DNA of 64,000 nt, from positions 2,991,001-3,055,000 of the forward strand of contig NC_083348.1 of assembly GCF_019175385.1 (NCBI RefSeq). The letters run 5' to 3'. The notes under the pieces were generated by a model. The model was not told where the DNA came from, did no database searches, and worked only from the letters and a program-made list of their open reading frames with translations. This stretch comes from Lycium barbarum. Its lineage: Eukaryota > Streptophyta > Magnoliopsida > Solanales > Solanaceae. This document shows, one piece after another, positions 1 through 11,945 of this stretch; position 1 is the first letter of the stretch; each line of letters opens with the position of its first letter. Both the position numbers and the translations under genes were made by a program.

Positions 1-929
1 CTCTTTTTCCCTTCGACAGATTTTTGTCCCAATTAGGTTTTTTCGGCAAGGTTTTTCATGAGGTGGTCCTATCTGGTTCTTTCTTGACGTCTTTACTCGG
101 AGTAATTATCTGATGCTTGGGACTTTATTCTTTACTCCTAAACACTGAGGGGTCTATATACACTCATACAAAGACTAAGACTAAGCTCCAAGCCGAAAGT
201 AAAAAAAAAAGCCGCATGGGGACTACCCGAGTTATTGGAGCTTCAGCATATGTAACCGGACTAACCACACTAGATGGTATAAGATTGAGGAAGCAATAAA
301 GACTCCCCTTATTTTTGAGAAAATTCTTGAATTTCTTGCCACTCGAAGCAGAAAATACTAACTAATGATATTTATGACATGCCAAAAAATTGTACCAAAA
401 CAAATGGGAGACGTCCTTTTCTAAAGAGCCCTAAAAATAAGGGCCCTCTCTTATATAGAATCAAGTTACAACCTCACTAAGGAAAAGGTTGAATTTCGAT
501 TGCCTTAGCGATCGAACAAATTGCAACTAGTAGGATAACCGGGTGTATTAAACGAGAGACCGTTCAGGCTCTATTAAGGGGACTTGAAATTTGAAAAAAA
601 AGACCAAACGAGATGCTCTCCGTCGGGTTAAATTTAAAACCCTCTGATTCGAAACTACAAGGCTTTAAGTCACAAGTTTGTTCTCCTTATCTTTTACAGG
701 AAATGCGAGTCGTCTTTGTAAAAGATATAAAGCATACAATGAAAACTTAATGTAAGGAACAAAGCATTGAAAACACTAAGACAGTTCACTATTATATGAT
801 AAAAACCCTCCGGACCTATAAGGACCCAGAGCCAAAAAGTGATAAGCCTGCGAAAATAACGGACACGTTCGGTTCCATAGTCTGCCGAGGCTTTTACAAA
901 ACAAGTCTTGCTAAATAAAAACTGCTGAG

Positions 930-3140
930 AAGGAGGCTGAAGTTGGGAGCTAAGGAGATTCTGAGACTTTTAGAACGCCACCGGCAGATTGGTCAGGATG
1001 CACCCCAATTGAGGGATTTGGCCTGTGACCGGATCTTTTTTATCAATGTCTTCATCTTCATCACAGGAGTTTTCCCTGTCATCCTCGGGCTGGTGTTCTC
1101 TTCAGGGGACTCTACCGACTTCTGCTCAAGCCAGAGAGCTTTTTCAATTTCAGCATTGAGATCATTGATGCTTCCGGCTCTAACTGCCTCAAGGGTCTCT
1201 CTCTTCTGATAGACGCTCCGGAGCAGGGCTAAGTTGTGGCGGTCAACAGAGGACTGGAACTTGGCCTCATAAATCACGGCGGCAAGGATAAGATCTACAT
1301 TTTAACTCTGAAGTGTCGCCATGGATTTTGACAGTTCTAGGTTGGCATCCCGGTGCTACTGATTTTGAGTCGCAGTTATGGCCATCTAGTTTCTTAGCTC
1401 CTCATTCTCCTTATGGATCGCCATAACCTTCTTGTTCTTTGCCTCGAGGAGTTCTTCCAAGAAGCGACATCCACCTCCATACTGGAAGCACGTGTCATCA
1501 TCTCTTCCATAGTATCATTAGCCAGGCCTCAACTTTTTCTCCAGTCCTCAGCATGGTTCTGTAAAATGGTGGCTTGTTGGCTGAAAGCTTCTTTATCAGC
1601 TTCGGACTGGCCAAGTTTAGCTTCCGATTCGGTAAGCTGAGTCAGTTTAGCTTCAGCGCCAACATCCGCTCCACTGCTGAATCCTCTCTCTGGTCAGGGC
1701 AATTTTCTCTTCAATCATTTTCTGAAAGCCCTCATTTAAAAGAAAGTTGGCTTATACAAAAATTAGAATCAAAGTTTTGTTCTGAACATGAAGGGGAAAG
1801 ATAAAGGTCCTACGGTGGAAAAGAAAATTACTCGGGCTATAGCATGGTTGCCTTCATTGATCATGCATTCGGCAGAAACTTCGCGTGTCTTCCTCCGGAG
1901 CCACGTATTTCATGTAGTTGACCACCCCCCACAGGTCTGGATAAAAGATGGCATTCGGCGGGGACCTCGAAAGTAACCAGCCTAAATTCATTCGGTTCAT
2001 CTGCCGGAGCAGGATATTTGTTCACCAGTCCCTCCCACTAAGGGGAAAAGCAGCGTTCCCTGATAGGAGAATCTTCTCGCTAGTTGCTAGGAGTCGAAGG
2101 AGCTGGTGTGAAAACTGTAGAAGGAGCTGATACAGGGTTTGGTGAAAGACGTGAGGCCGACATGGCGAAAGAAGTTGAGGGTGGCATGTTCAAAGCAGCG
2201 GTTCCCGAGCCGACGGGGACAAAGCAAGTTTGGGTCGTCAAGGCCCCGCGCTCGGCGATATCCATATCCGCCCAAAGAAAAAGTTCACCCTCAGTGGCGA
2301 CAACAGAATTATCAGTCCTCCGGAGGCTTCTTGAGAGGGGTTGTCCATCTTCTTCGGCCTCCACGCCATCGATATCCACGATCAATGAAATACTAGTGAT
2401 AGCAGGAACAGGGGATGACCCTTCAGTTCATTATGGAGGAATTTGGTTGGATTCCTCCGAGCCTTTGATTTATTTTATTTTGGTCCGGTTAACCCCAGAT
2501 CGGGGACTTGAGGAAGAGGTTTTTTGGGCACGCTTGCGCTCCCGGGCTTGGTCAACAATCCGGAGGACTGCCTCAGCATCATCCGGAACATCGTTTAACT
2601 GAACTGGAGGGGTTAATTTAGGCAAATTTGAAAAGAGCACAAGAACCGTAAGAACACTTAAATAAGAGCGGTGGCAGAAAGGTGTCGAATAAAATGACCT
2701 TACCATGACTACTCGGAAACTAGTTTCGGCCTTCGAACAGAATTTATCATATTCGGGTCTCAGGAGTTGAGACGTCCAGAATATTCTGGATCCAGTCTTC
2801 AAGGTCCTCAATCTGGTGGTTCCCAGGTTGTAGCTACAAAATGGAAAGAGAAAGGGGACCTTATGGTTTGAAAAACAAAATCATTCAAGTTCGAGTAAAG
2901 GACAGAAACTTATGAGTCAGATTCCACCTCTCCGGACTAGGCTTGCCTCCGAGAGGAAGAAGGTCGGCAGTGGCAATGATCACGAAGCACTCCGACCAGC
3001 CTCTGTCATGGTCATCATCAAGGCTGGTGAGCAACGACTTGCTACCTCTTTTTGCAAGCTTTATCACCCCTCCCTGGAAGATTCTCGGGGAGTACACCTG
3101 GATCAAGTGTGCTAGGGTATACCCCACTTTGGCTTAGTCA
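930..3140 (-). pseudogene. Decayed antisense frame, PF04195-like plant transposon protein
   Basis: Read on the minus strand from 3127 down to about 990, several open pieces line up in the order expected of the solanaceous 'putative gypsy-type transposon' proteins (PF04195). About 3115-2885 holds the box DDDHDRGWSECF followed by the PERWN motif. About 2600-2470 holds LNDVPDDAEAVLRIVDQARE. About 2385-2080 is Ser/Pro-rich. About 1277-993 is a charged, helix-prone, coiled-coil-like tail (SSVDRHNLALLRSVYQKRET). Stops and frame changes separate the pieces; some gaps may be introns, but no convincing splice set was traced. The protein's function is unknown in the family; in Tat elements such an ORF lies antisense between pol and the 3' LTR, which fits here. 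It is a fragment, not a working gene. Confidence 0.45.
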
Positions 3141-3704
3141 GCAAAGTACTTGTATGGCTCTCACACTGAAGGTCCTATCTGAGCTATGCATAATTTATAG
3201 CACCGACACATATCGAGGACTACTTCGTTAAGACCACTTCCAATTTTCATCAAGAAAGGATATGTGTAAACGAATGAATATCCCGACCGGAAAGATGTCA
3301 CACTTTCGTTCGAGCCAGGGAGGAGGATATCGGCAATCCTTATTTACTTCAGGGAGGATGCCGACAGTAATTTGGGTATGGTTATTTCCAGCATGGGAAT
3401 CCCGAACGCCGGGATGATCCAGTATGACCGTCTTTGCAGTAAAATAGTTCTTCCAATGCCAGTTTTTTGGCATAATGGATTTGGAAAGAGGGTTCCTCCT
3501 AGAGGGATGTTCGCCTGCGGCAGAAGAGGGCGGTGGAAGTATCAGCAACATAAAAAACGGCGATATCAGAGGAAACAACTGGTGTGATCGGCATTTTCTG
3601 AGAAAAGAGGATTAGGAGGTGAATTTTTCTTTTTCCAATGACCGGAATTTGCTTTTGAAGAGAGACTTTTCGCAAAGGGAGAAATTTTGATTAAAGAAAA
3701 GGAG

Positions 3705-4575
3705 GAGTGAAGCAAGTTGGAGCTCATGAATCGTCAAAAGTCATCATGAGCCTCGGGACACCGCAAAAGAGATTTCCAAGTGATACCCAATCAGGGAGAA
3801 GCATGTGCATCGGGTAGTCAAAACACAGCAGGATGCGTCTTGTCAGCCGTAAAAAACATTTCAGTCGCAAATTTTCAATGGCCTCTTCCACTTCCCGATT
3901 ACACCTGTTCGGATTACCGAAAGTGGGGGGACTATCTGTATGGGGCTAAATTCGTAAAATACAGCTGGATGAATGCCATGGTGACACGTGTCAATAGATA
4001 TGACTCAGATCTTTCAGCATTCGGAGCCTCTGGTAAAGGTCTAATGATACCGAACGAATTAAAGGGTCCGGTGACTCGTAGTAATGAGATAGTACCAGTC
4101 AGTAGGCAACGATAAACCGTTACAAGCAGCCCTTCCGCATTCCATGTGGCATTAATAGGCTTTATTGCCCTCTTTATTGTATGCCATTATTGTGACATTA
4201 ATACACATTATTAGCCGGGGCACAATTCGTGGAATGTGTACCCCTAGTCTAAGTATAAATAGAACTTATCATTTCATTGTAAAGGACACGAAATCCAAGA
4301 GATTTACTCAACATACATTCCACACTTTCATTGTTCTTTAGTTTCTTTGTTATTCTTAGATCTAACAAGGTCCGAATCAGTAGCATGACCGGAACAACAG
4401 TCCGGAGCTACATCACGAAGCTATATCAAGGCTCAGGCTATTTTTAACTATTTACTTTACTTATATTTCATTCACATAGATTTAATTATCAATTACATTG
4501 TTTTTTCTGGTAACCTTAGTCCACATGTCCTTGACCACATACACAAATTCAACTGAACCAATTTTCAGGTAAACA
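3705..4575 (+). repeat. Probable 3' LTR of the Tat/Ogre-like element
   Basis: A purine-rich tract (AAAGAAAAGGAGGAG, about 3693-3707) precedes it and could be the polypurine tract. The LTR would start TGAAGCAAG and end GGTAAACA at 4575. It contains a TATA box at 4254 and a T-rich U5-like region. Its partner LTR is not in the window, so both ends are estimates. Confidence 0.45.
4254..4262 (+). promoter_or_regulatory. TATA box of the LTR promoter
   Basis: TATAAATAG lies about 870 bp upstream of pyrimidine-rich DNA and within the inferred LTR. A U3/R border about 30 bp downstream (near 4290) is the expected start of the element transcript. Confidence 0.4.
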
Positions 4576-5171
4576 TAATCAAAGGGTCATTTGACTAAAT
4601 TAATCTATGTTTTTCTCGAGACATTTTTTAAAGGTTGAAATAGTGAATGTTGAAATTCGGAAAAACTATTAAAAAGAAAGGTAAATTTGAATTTTTTTAA
4701 TTAATAACCTTATGGACTTTTAAAAAAAACATCAGTTATTCGGGACAGAAGGAAAATTTTCAAAAATTCATTTATTATTGAAATGGAGGAGTGTCTATTT
4801 TCCCTATAACTATTGTGTCTTCTTAGCTCTGAACGATCTTGTGCGGGTAAGTATTTAGTTATCTTCTTTTCAGTTCAGCGTTTATCGGTTTGGATTTTTG
4901 GCTTTTTATCTTTTGGTTAGGAATCTTGAGATTTTAGAAAGTTATTTAATTTTTATTTTTACCAACTAGGCAACATGAACAAATTTGAGGAAATGAAGAG
5001 GATAGGTAATAGAGAGAGAAGTCGGATCCAGGAGTAATAGGCAAATGCGAAATATATGCTTCTTTCCAAATATGAGAATATATTTCTCCATTTTGAAATT
5101 CAAAGTTATTGAAGTAACGTGACAAGATAACCTGGTCATTTTGAGGAAAGTAGACCCCTAAGCCATTAATT

Positions 5172-5400
5172 TATACTCCCAATTTACATGACTCACATTG
5201 CTTTTTAGTTAGCCTCATTAAAAATAATGCATTATATATTTAAAAATAATCTAAATTCACTCTCATTTTATTCTGTTACCTTCTCCAAAAAAGAAAAAAC
5301 ACTCTCATTTTACCCTTAATGAAATATCTCAACCAAAAAAATATCTAACATATTTTAGATCATAAATTTTTAAAATCAATCAAAATCTCATAATTCCTTT
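5172..5400. mobile_element. Degenerate Stowaway-like MITE
   Basis: The text runs from CTCCCAATTTACATGAC through 'acccttaatgaaat' to 'tagatcataaattt'. These follow the consensus order of the common solanaceous Stowaway family (CTCCCAATTTATGTGAC ... ACCCTTAATGAAATG ... TAGACCACAAATTT). The terminal TA duplication and a clean right end are not discernible. Confidence 0.45.
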
Positions 5401-5879
5401 TTTTTTTCCAAATAATCAGAAGTAACCAAAGTGGAATTTATGTTTTGCATCTGCATAAAAATAATTCGGGGCATCTATGATAGATTTAATAAGAAAATGA
5501 ACATAAAAAGAAATTGATCATCAAAACAATAAATTCAAATTAATAGTTGAATTAAAGAAGGCAAAGAACAATCACGTGTGAGAGGGTGCAAATATAACTG
5601 AACTTTACAAAAAAGTACAAATGTATTCTTATAGTGGCTTTTTATTATAATTAAAAAAAATCCGTTAGCGAAAAACATATATTTGCTCTATTTGTATAAA
5701 GGCAGGAGTATATATATACCACTTTTTAATGAGGAATACATTCGCTCTAGATGGCAAACTAGGAAGCTTTAGATCATATGGCATGAGATTTGATGCCATG
5801 TTTATATGCTGCAGAATGTTACTGTCAGTGTCCTTTACTCTTATATATCGAAACATCTTCCTCTCTCCACGTAAGTCTC

Positions 5880-6124
5880 TTTGTTATATATTATCTTTCA
5901 TCCCAATTTATCCAACAGACTTTTCTTTTTAGTCAATTCCAAAAAGAATAACGTTTTTATGTACTTAGTAATAAATTGATATTAAATTTTTCAATTTATC
6001 CTTAATAAAATGATTTATAACCATATTAATTTCTTAGGCTTATTTTAGACCATAATGTTCAAAAGTATTTCTTGTTTTCTTAATCCAGTCAAACACCTTA
6101 TCATAAACTAGGACGGATTGAATA
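5880..6124. mobile_element. Stowaway-like MITE
   Basis: Starts near 'catcccaatttatcc', contains 'tagtcaattccaaaaagaat' and 'ccttaataaaatgattta', and ends 'cataaactaggacgga'. The two ends are imperfect complements (CCCAATTTAT and ATAAACTAGG). This is the standard order of a Tc1/mariner-derived Stowaway MITE. Confidence 0.55.
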
Positions 6125-6905
6125 GCTATATTGAACCTTAATGAGATTGAAATGGTCCACGGGACCAGTCCCCTGTTCGATCAGGACAATACCTACAGTT
6201 CTCTAAACCTTCACTTGCATACACAATTGAGGTCGCAACTTGCAAACATCAAAACCGGTGTACTGATGATGCCTAGGCATTTGAACATACTAGTGAAATA
6301 ATGATACTGTTATTAACAGTAAATGTGAAAATTAATCAAGAGTAACAATACCTAAAGCAAAACGATAAAAATCAAGGTCCTATTAAACAGTATAATACAT
6401 TGCTATATTTTAAAACATGAGATTCTAAACCCTCAAGCTACAGACTACATTTTAGATTTTAGATTTTCCATCAACAACACTCATTCTACTACTTACTCAA
6501 CATTATCAAACTGGTTTAATGTTCTTTTGCGAGCTTTATGTCATCCTCTATCCTTCAAAACATCTGGCAACAGTTCCTTCTCAAGCTGACCCAAATGATA
6601 GAGGAGTGGCACTTGACACTGTTGCTTTTAAGTTCACTGTTCCAGTGAGGTTATAAAATCATCCAAATATGTGTCTTCAACTAAACAACGCAGACCGGTC
6701 AGGAGTTTATGATCTTTGAGCAGCAGCAGCGAGTTCTACAACCTAAAAAGACCATCGCAGGTTCTAGGTTCCATATGTCTATCAATAGTACTACCCTCAA
6801 AATGCAAATCAAGATCACATTTTAACTCAAATATTTCAGGAAGAGATTGAACACAGCTCACTTATACCAAGAAGGCAAGAACCTTATCAAAAGTTTCACT
6901 TGCAG

Positions 6906-6914
6906 TAGTTTGAC
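6906..6914. repeat. Left 9-bp target-site duplication of the 26 kb element
   Basis: TAGTTTGAC directly precedes the left terminal inverted repeat. Its mate at 32975 is TAGTTCGAC, one base different. The empty site in unit 2 at 39475 is TAGTTTGAC. Confidence 0.8.
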
Positions 6915-7125
6915 GAGTCCGGAACCAAAATGACCAAAAAAAAAAACATTTTGAACCAAAATACCCCAACAAAAAAAATGTTACAAAACTACCTTTAACG
7001 CAGTAAAATACTGCGCTAAAGCACTTAACCGTAATGGTCCTGTTAAGTGCTTTAGCGCAGTATTTTACAGCGCTAAAGGAATTTTTCTCACCTATAGTGC
7101 AGTAAAATACTGCGTTATAGTACCC
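6915..7125 (+). repeat. Left TIR with hairpin palindromes
   Basis: Contains three near-perfect palindromes (6994-7020, 7051-7077, 7092-7120), each built on the arms GCGCAGTA / TACTGCGC around a TTT or AAA centre. A further inverted pair, GCACTTAAC / GTTAAGTGC, lies at 7021-7050. The same order is found in the right arm. Confidence 0.8.
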
Positions 7126-7544
7126 AACATAAATCCCGCCGGGTTCCACCACTGGTCCCTCCAGTGGCCAAAAAAAATTGAAAAACGCCATTGGAGGCTA
7201 AACCGAGGTGGTCCCCACATCCAAAAACGTCATTTTCTATTAAATTTCGTCGGGAAAGTTTAGATTCTCAGTATATTCAAGTCAAGGAGCAAGATTCTAA
7301 GTTCGAATTTTGGGAAAAAGCGGCATACAACTCGATTAAAATAACTCTACAAAAAATCTTCGATTAAGGTTTTCTACTATGAACTTTTGTTATTATTTTG
7401 TTATATACATTATATTCTAAGCATGCTTAACATTTAATCCTTGCTATTTTCCAAAAAAAAAAATCCTTTTTTTTTGTTCTTGTTCGGACTGGGCAGTGGC
7501 TTTTGCCACTGTTCCGATTTTTTTTTTTTTTTGTTTAATTCATT

Positions 7545-7770
7545 ATTTGTTAAATGTTTATGAATTGTTAATTTGTTAAATGGTTATGAATTTTTAATTT
7601 GTTATATGTTTATGAGTTGTTAATTTGTTAAATGTTTATGAATTGTTAATTTGTTATATGTTTATGAGTTGTTAATTTGTTAATTGTTTATGAATTGTTA
7701 ATGAATTATTATTTTGTTAATTGATTATTTGTTAAATATTGATTATGAATTAATTAGTTGTTAAATATTG
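7545..7770. repeat. AT-rich tandem repeat array
   Basis: Repeats of the type 'tgttaatttgttaaatg' + 'tttatgaat' recur with a period near 26-28 bp, becoming irregular after 7690. No coding content. The stretch 7126-7544 before it holds only AT-rich unannotatable sequence. Confidence 0.65.
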
Positions 7771-7818
7771 TTTATGAATTGAAAGAAGTTGATTGGTAAT
7801 GAATTATTATTTTGTTAA

Positions 7819-8022
7819 CACTTTGTTTGGATGATTGTTATGTATTGTTTCATAATGTATCGTATTGTGTTGTATTGTATAGAACCAAATCAGTGGTTAC
7901 ATAAAATAGGACCTTTCGTCGTTACATAATAATAAAATTAAAGTAACAATCAAAGCAAACATTGTATTTAAACTAACAACGTAATATAATACAATAGGTA
8001 ACAACTATCCTAAAAAGTTGTA
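7819..8022. mobile_element. Small hAT-type MITE inside the 26 kb element
   Basis: Left end CACTTTGTTTGGATGATTG and right end (opposite strand) CAACTTTTTAGGATAGTTG are imperfect inverted repeats, and the next 10 bases (TTATGTATTG / TTACCTATTG) also match. The left end resembles a common solanaceous hAT MITE. No clean 8-bp target duplication was seen. Confidence 0.4.
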
Positions 8023-8460
8023 AATGATTATGAATTGTTAATCTATATTATTTTAAAAGCATGAATCTATATGTTAAATAAAAAAAGATTATCTAAAAAA
8101 GAATAATTAAAGTTCTTCTTTTCATAAATACATAAGTTAACGAAAAAAATGTAAAGTTTGTAGGAAAATATGTGGTCGACGAATATACTCTTTTAGTCTA
8201 ATTTTATCGTAGTTGTGTTGGCTATTTGGTCAACTAAACATATATCACACATTCAAAATAGAGTTCTCAACAAATATTATTGCTGAACTTCTATTCCCAA
8301 ACTAATTAACTTAAAAGTCTTTGCCATCACATAATTCAAAAGTAATTAACTTAAAAGTCTTTGTCATCACATATGTGCTCTTATTATCACATATTAAATT
8401 TACTGCATATCCCATGTTAATTATTCACAAGATATAATACTACATAATTCAGATTAGTGC

Positions 8461-11149
8461 ACTCTGCACTTATTTGGATGGTTTGGATCCGGTTGTGGAC
8501 GGCACCCCGCAGGACGATGTTGATCGTCATGCCCGTTTGTACCTGCTTATTATATTCGGGGGCATCTTGTTCCTGAACTCATCGGGTTCCTTTGTCAGTT
8601 TACGTTATTTGGTTTTCTTGGAGCATCTGGACCGCTTGGGAGACTACAGCTGGGGCGGTGCTGTTTTGGCGTATCTTTACAGATGCCTGTGTCGAGCGTC
8701 TATTGGTGTTGTCAGAGATGTGTGTGGATTTTTTGCTCTTCTCCAGGTAATATTTTAAGTGTGCATTCCTTTAATGTAGATAAATCTCTTGAAACGGCGA
8801 CTTAAAAATCGTATTTTCTAATATTGCTTACAGTTATGGGCATGGGAGAGGATGCTGCCTTTTCAGCCCATACCTAGGCATCACCTCGAGATTGACATGC
8901 CTTATGCGAGGAGGTGGACAGCGGGTTTTGACCGGGATGTGGATACGCACCACAGTATTCTTCCATTCCGGGACCAGCTTGATCACATGACGGACGATGC
9001 GGTAAAACTATTTAACTTTACATTATTAATTTAATTAAACGTCTTTTCTACTTGGTGATCACTGATTTGTATTTCTATGTTATGCAGCTATTTATATGGA
9101 CGTCGTACGCTGCTATATTAGATGGTTTGCCGGCCTTTTACAGGGCAGGTCAGGGAGTTTGGAGGTCGCGGTGTCCATTGATACACCTGGATATCGTAGA
9201 GGACCACATACCCGAGCGTGTCTTACGACAGTTTGGGCATACACAGAGTATACCCCCTGACGTCCGTCATGAGCCCCGACACTACCAGCGGGACGATCGG
9301 GCTACCGTTGATGATGATTTTCTAGCTTTCATGGATGTCCAGCTCCACCGTTGGGAGAACAGGTTGGGCACTTTAGCGGTGGTCGGCCATTTGACTCTCA
9401 TTGAGGATTACATGCGCTGGTATCATCAGATCACACGCCGATTGATCGGCAACCTAGCTTTGCGTCCCCCTAGTGATGTAGGATACTCAGCACTCGCGGG
9501 GCAATACGAGGCATTGGTAAGTTTATTGTATTTAGATTTATTTAATTGCATTAATTGTTATGTTTTTAAAAATAACCTTTTTTTTTACTGTTGAACACAA
9601 ATGCAGCTGGTGGCCGTACAGCGTTTACGCATCTTGGGGTTAGAGTATATGCCTTACCTTGAGCTTGCGGGGCTTGCGTTGGAGATGGCACGGATATCCG
9701 AGGATGGTATCCGGCAGGCATGAGAGATTAGGTGCAGGGAGGAGCCTGTTCCGGAGGCTGAGTATTAGGCAGCGCCAGGAGGAAGACTGGGTGCTCTCAG
9801 AGGAGGAGGTCGTGCTGGCAGAGGACGATGCCGTGCTACCGGAGGACGCTGTGCACATAGAGGACGTGGTGCTGCTGCTAGAGGACCTGGTGGTGGAGGA
9901 CACCATCTGGTAGATGAGGCAGATGAGGCAAATCCCATTCCAGAGGGCGTTCCCGATCTAGTCCATCCGCAGTCGTTTCAGGCCGGCGGCAGCTCACCTG
10001 GGGACTCACCTACATTTACGCCGGCGCTCTTAGTTGCTGAGATACCTGGGTCTTCATCACAGCCGAGCCAGAATGCATACATGGAGGAGCGTGATAACGT
10101 TGATTGGGCGGCGTTACGCGCTTCATTAGCTGATGAGCAGCCTGTGAGGAATTTTAAAGGGAACTAGGATTCTTGACTTCGATGAGTTTTTGATCCCGGT
10201 TAGTATTTAAAATACTTATTTGTTCATTTAAATTATTTATTTTAAATATATATGTTACTCATTATTTAGTAATATTTTATATTTTAAGATTCGGCGCCAA
10301 CGGGTCCACCAGAGCCACCCACTAAGGCGTTTTCTCATGGGTCTGCCGAGCCAGCGGTGTCTCCCATGTGACTGTCGAGCCATAGGTAAGCTTTTTATTA
10401 AAATTTGTTTTATTCAATATAAGGTCAATATTTAATATACATATTTGATTATTTAAAGTACTTATTTTAAATATGTATGTTACTTATTATTTCGTTTTTT
10501 TTTTCTTCATATTTTAGGATTCGGCGCCAGTGGATCCACGGGAGCGACCCATTCAGGAGCATTCTCATCAGCCTGTCGAGGAAGAGGTGTCTTTTCATGA
10601 GACTACCGAGGCGCATGTAAGTTTTCATCAGCCTGCCGAGGCAGAGGTGTCTTCTCATAAGACTACCGAGGCGCTTGTAAGTTTTTTACTTAAATTAATT
10701 ATATTCAATATAAGGTAAATATGTATTTAATTTTTATAACCTTTACTTGGAATTCGAACAGCGTCTCGTCCAGGAGACTACCTCATAGTCACCACCAAAC
10801 CCATCTCAGGAGCCTACTCAGGCGCCCGTTGACAAACAGGTTTGATTATTCAACAAACGTTAATGTATTCAATATAAATAAGAAATGGTACTAATTATAA
10901 TATACTTTTCAGGTTCATCCTTCGGCGCCTGCGGTGGCGACTCCCGACGAAGAAGAGGTCGAGTTTCCAGACCCAGGTCAGCATGAGGTTCTGCCCGTGC
11001 TAGCGGGACCAGATCCCAAGAAGAAACACATTCTAGTCAAGGGCGCACGGGCCAGGGGAACAGGAGATGATCACGACTTGGAGCGCCCAGTTATTAAAAG
11101 GAAAAAAAGCGATGGAGACGATGGCGAGAGCACTTCTCCAGGTATCTGA
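8461..11149 (+). pseudogene. Plant mobile domain (PMD, MAIN-like) gene remnant
   Basis: Four exons join in phase 0: about 8461-8746, 8834-9001, 9088-9516 and 9607 onward, each intron with GT donor and AG acceptor. The product shows the C-terminal half of the plant mobile domain (PF10536): LYLLIIFGGILFLNSSGS, YSWGGAVLAYLYRCLC, LQ/LWAWERM, then a long alpha-helical segment ending LRPPSDVGYSALAGQYEAL. MAIN and MAIL1 are nuclear PMD proteins needed for gene expression and silencing, acting with the phosphatase PP7L; transposon copies have no proven role. Here the N-terminal half of the domain is not found upstream. Exon 4 hits TGA at 9721 and TAG at 9766. The same frame continues past these as a Gly/Arg-rich tail (GGGRAGRGRCRATGGR), so both stops look like damage. 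Further exon-like pieces lie at 10290-11149. Confidence 0.75.
10285..10680 (+). repeat. Duplicated 3' exon modules of the PMD gene
   Basis: Two modules start after 'attttaagattcggcgcca' (about 10285) and 'attttaggattcggcgcca' (about 10512); both resemble an acceptor plus exon start. Each carries acidic/His-Glu-rich coding text (SHQPVEEEVSFHETTEAHVS) and ends at a GTAAG donor. The second holds an internal repeat of about 66 bp (from 10560 and 10626). A last exon-like piece at about 10914-11140 encodes basic KRKKSDGDD, possibly a nuclear localisation signal. Confidence 0.5.
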
Positions 11150-11883
11150 CCTCTAGTGACCAAACACCCCTAAACACATATCTGAAACATACTAAACATC
11201 AAAGGCACATAAATGGTATAAATTGATCCCATAAGAGGGAAACATCAGAACTCTGTACAATCTACATATACATACACAACATGCGGAAGAACAGTGCAAG
11301 CCAGCTAGGTTGCTACATATACTGTACACAAAAGAATAGAAGCCGACAAGGCTACATCATCTAACTAAAACATCCAACTGTCTACAGACCTCTACTGGAA
11401 TGAAAGTTGTAGAAAGGACGGGACAGGGCCCTGTCATACCCATCTATATACATCTCAGAAGAATGGCCTACCAAAATAGACTGCAACTCCGGATCAAATG
11501 GAGTGCACTGATCTCTGCTGGATAAGGGTCCTACTAAGTTGGACCACCTCCCTGTCTACCAGTGCCTGCGGACATGAACGCAGCCCTCTGAGAAACGGGG
11601 AGTCAGTACGGATAACGTACTGAATATGTAAGGCATAAAGACAACATGTATAAATATATATATATCGAAGAACTAGTATCTGTGTGAAATGACTATCTGA
11701 ACTAGTCATAAGCTGAAATGACTATCTGTATGAATCTGTAAGAACTAGTATCTGTCTGCATATGACTAAATCTGTATATCGGAAAGCAAAGACATGCATC
11801 TATATACCTATATATCTAGTGGGTACACACCGCATGTCACATCACAGGTCACACCTTCACCCCCAGTCAAGTGTGCCTTTAAA

Positions 11884-11885
<2 letters not shown>

Positions 11886-11941
<56 letters not shown>
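11886..11941. repeat. (TA)n microsatellite in LTR
   Basis: About 27 uninterrupted TA units. The sister LTR at about 31015-31033 has only about nine, so the run has expanded or shrunk since insertion. Confidence 0.9.

Positions 11942-11945
<4 letters not shown>

Larger units (their letters stand above)
1..4575 (+). mobile_element. 3' part of a Tat/Ogre-like Ty3/gypsy retrotransposon
   Basis: The stretch reads as post-pol internal sequence, then a decayed frame on the opposite strand, then an LTR with a plus-strand TATA box and transcript start region. That order (pol, spacer, antisense ORF, 3' LTR) is known for the Tat lineage, for example Retand. The 5' LTR and pol lie outside the window, so target duplications cannot be tested. 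Bases 1-900 have no coding capacity that I can see; their pyrimidine-rich text resembles solanaceous gypsy post-pol spacers, which is recognition from memory. The lineage call is inference. Confidence 0.5.
4576..6655. other. AT-rich intergenic DNA, no gene seen
   Basis: No conserved coding segment, RNA gene or long repeat is visible apart from the two Stowaway-like MITE remnants listed separately. Short open frames at 5665-5932 are AT-rich and show no motif. Confidence 0.5.

Noticed and set aside
2084..2602. 172-codon plus-strand frame at 2084
   Set aside because: It overlaps the minus-strand PF04195-like remnant, which has recognisable motifs; the plus frame has none.
6480..6654. Frame ending in QADPNDRGVALDTVAFKFTVPVRL and a stop at 6652-6654, possibly a last exon of a host gene
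   Set aside because: Only a short open stretch, no family recognised, no upstream exon or acceptor supported.
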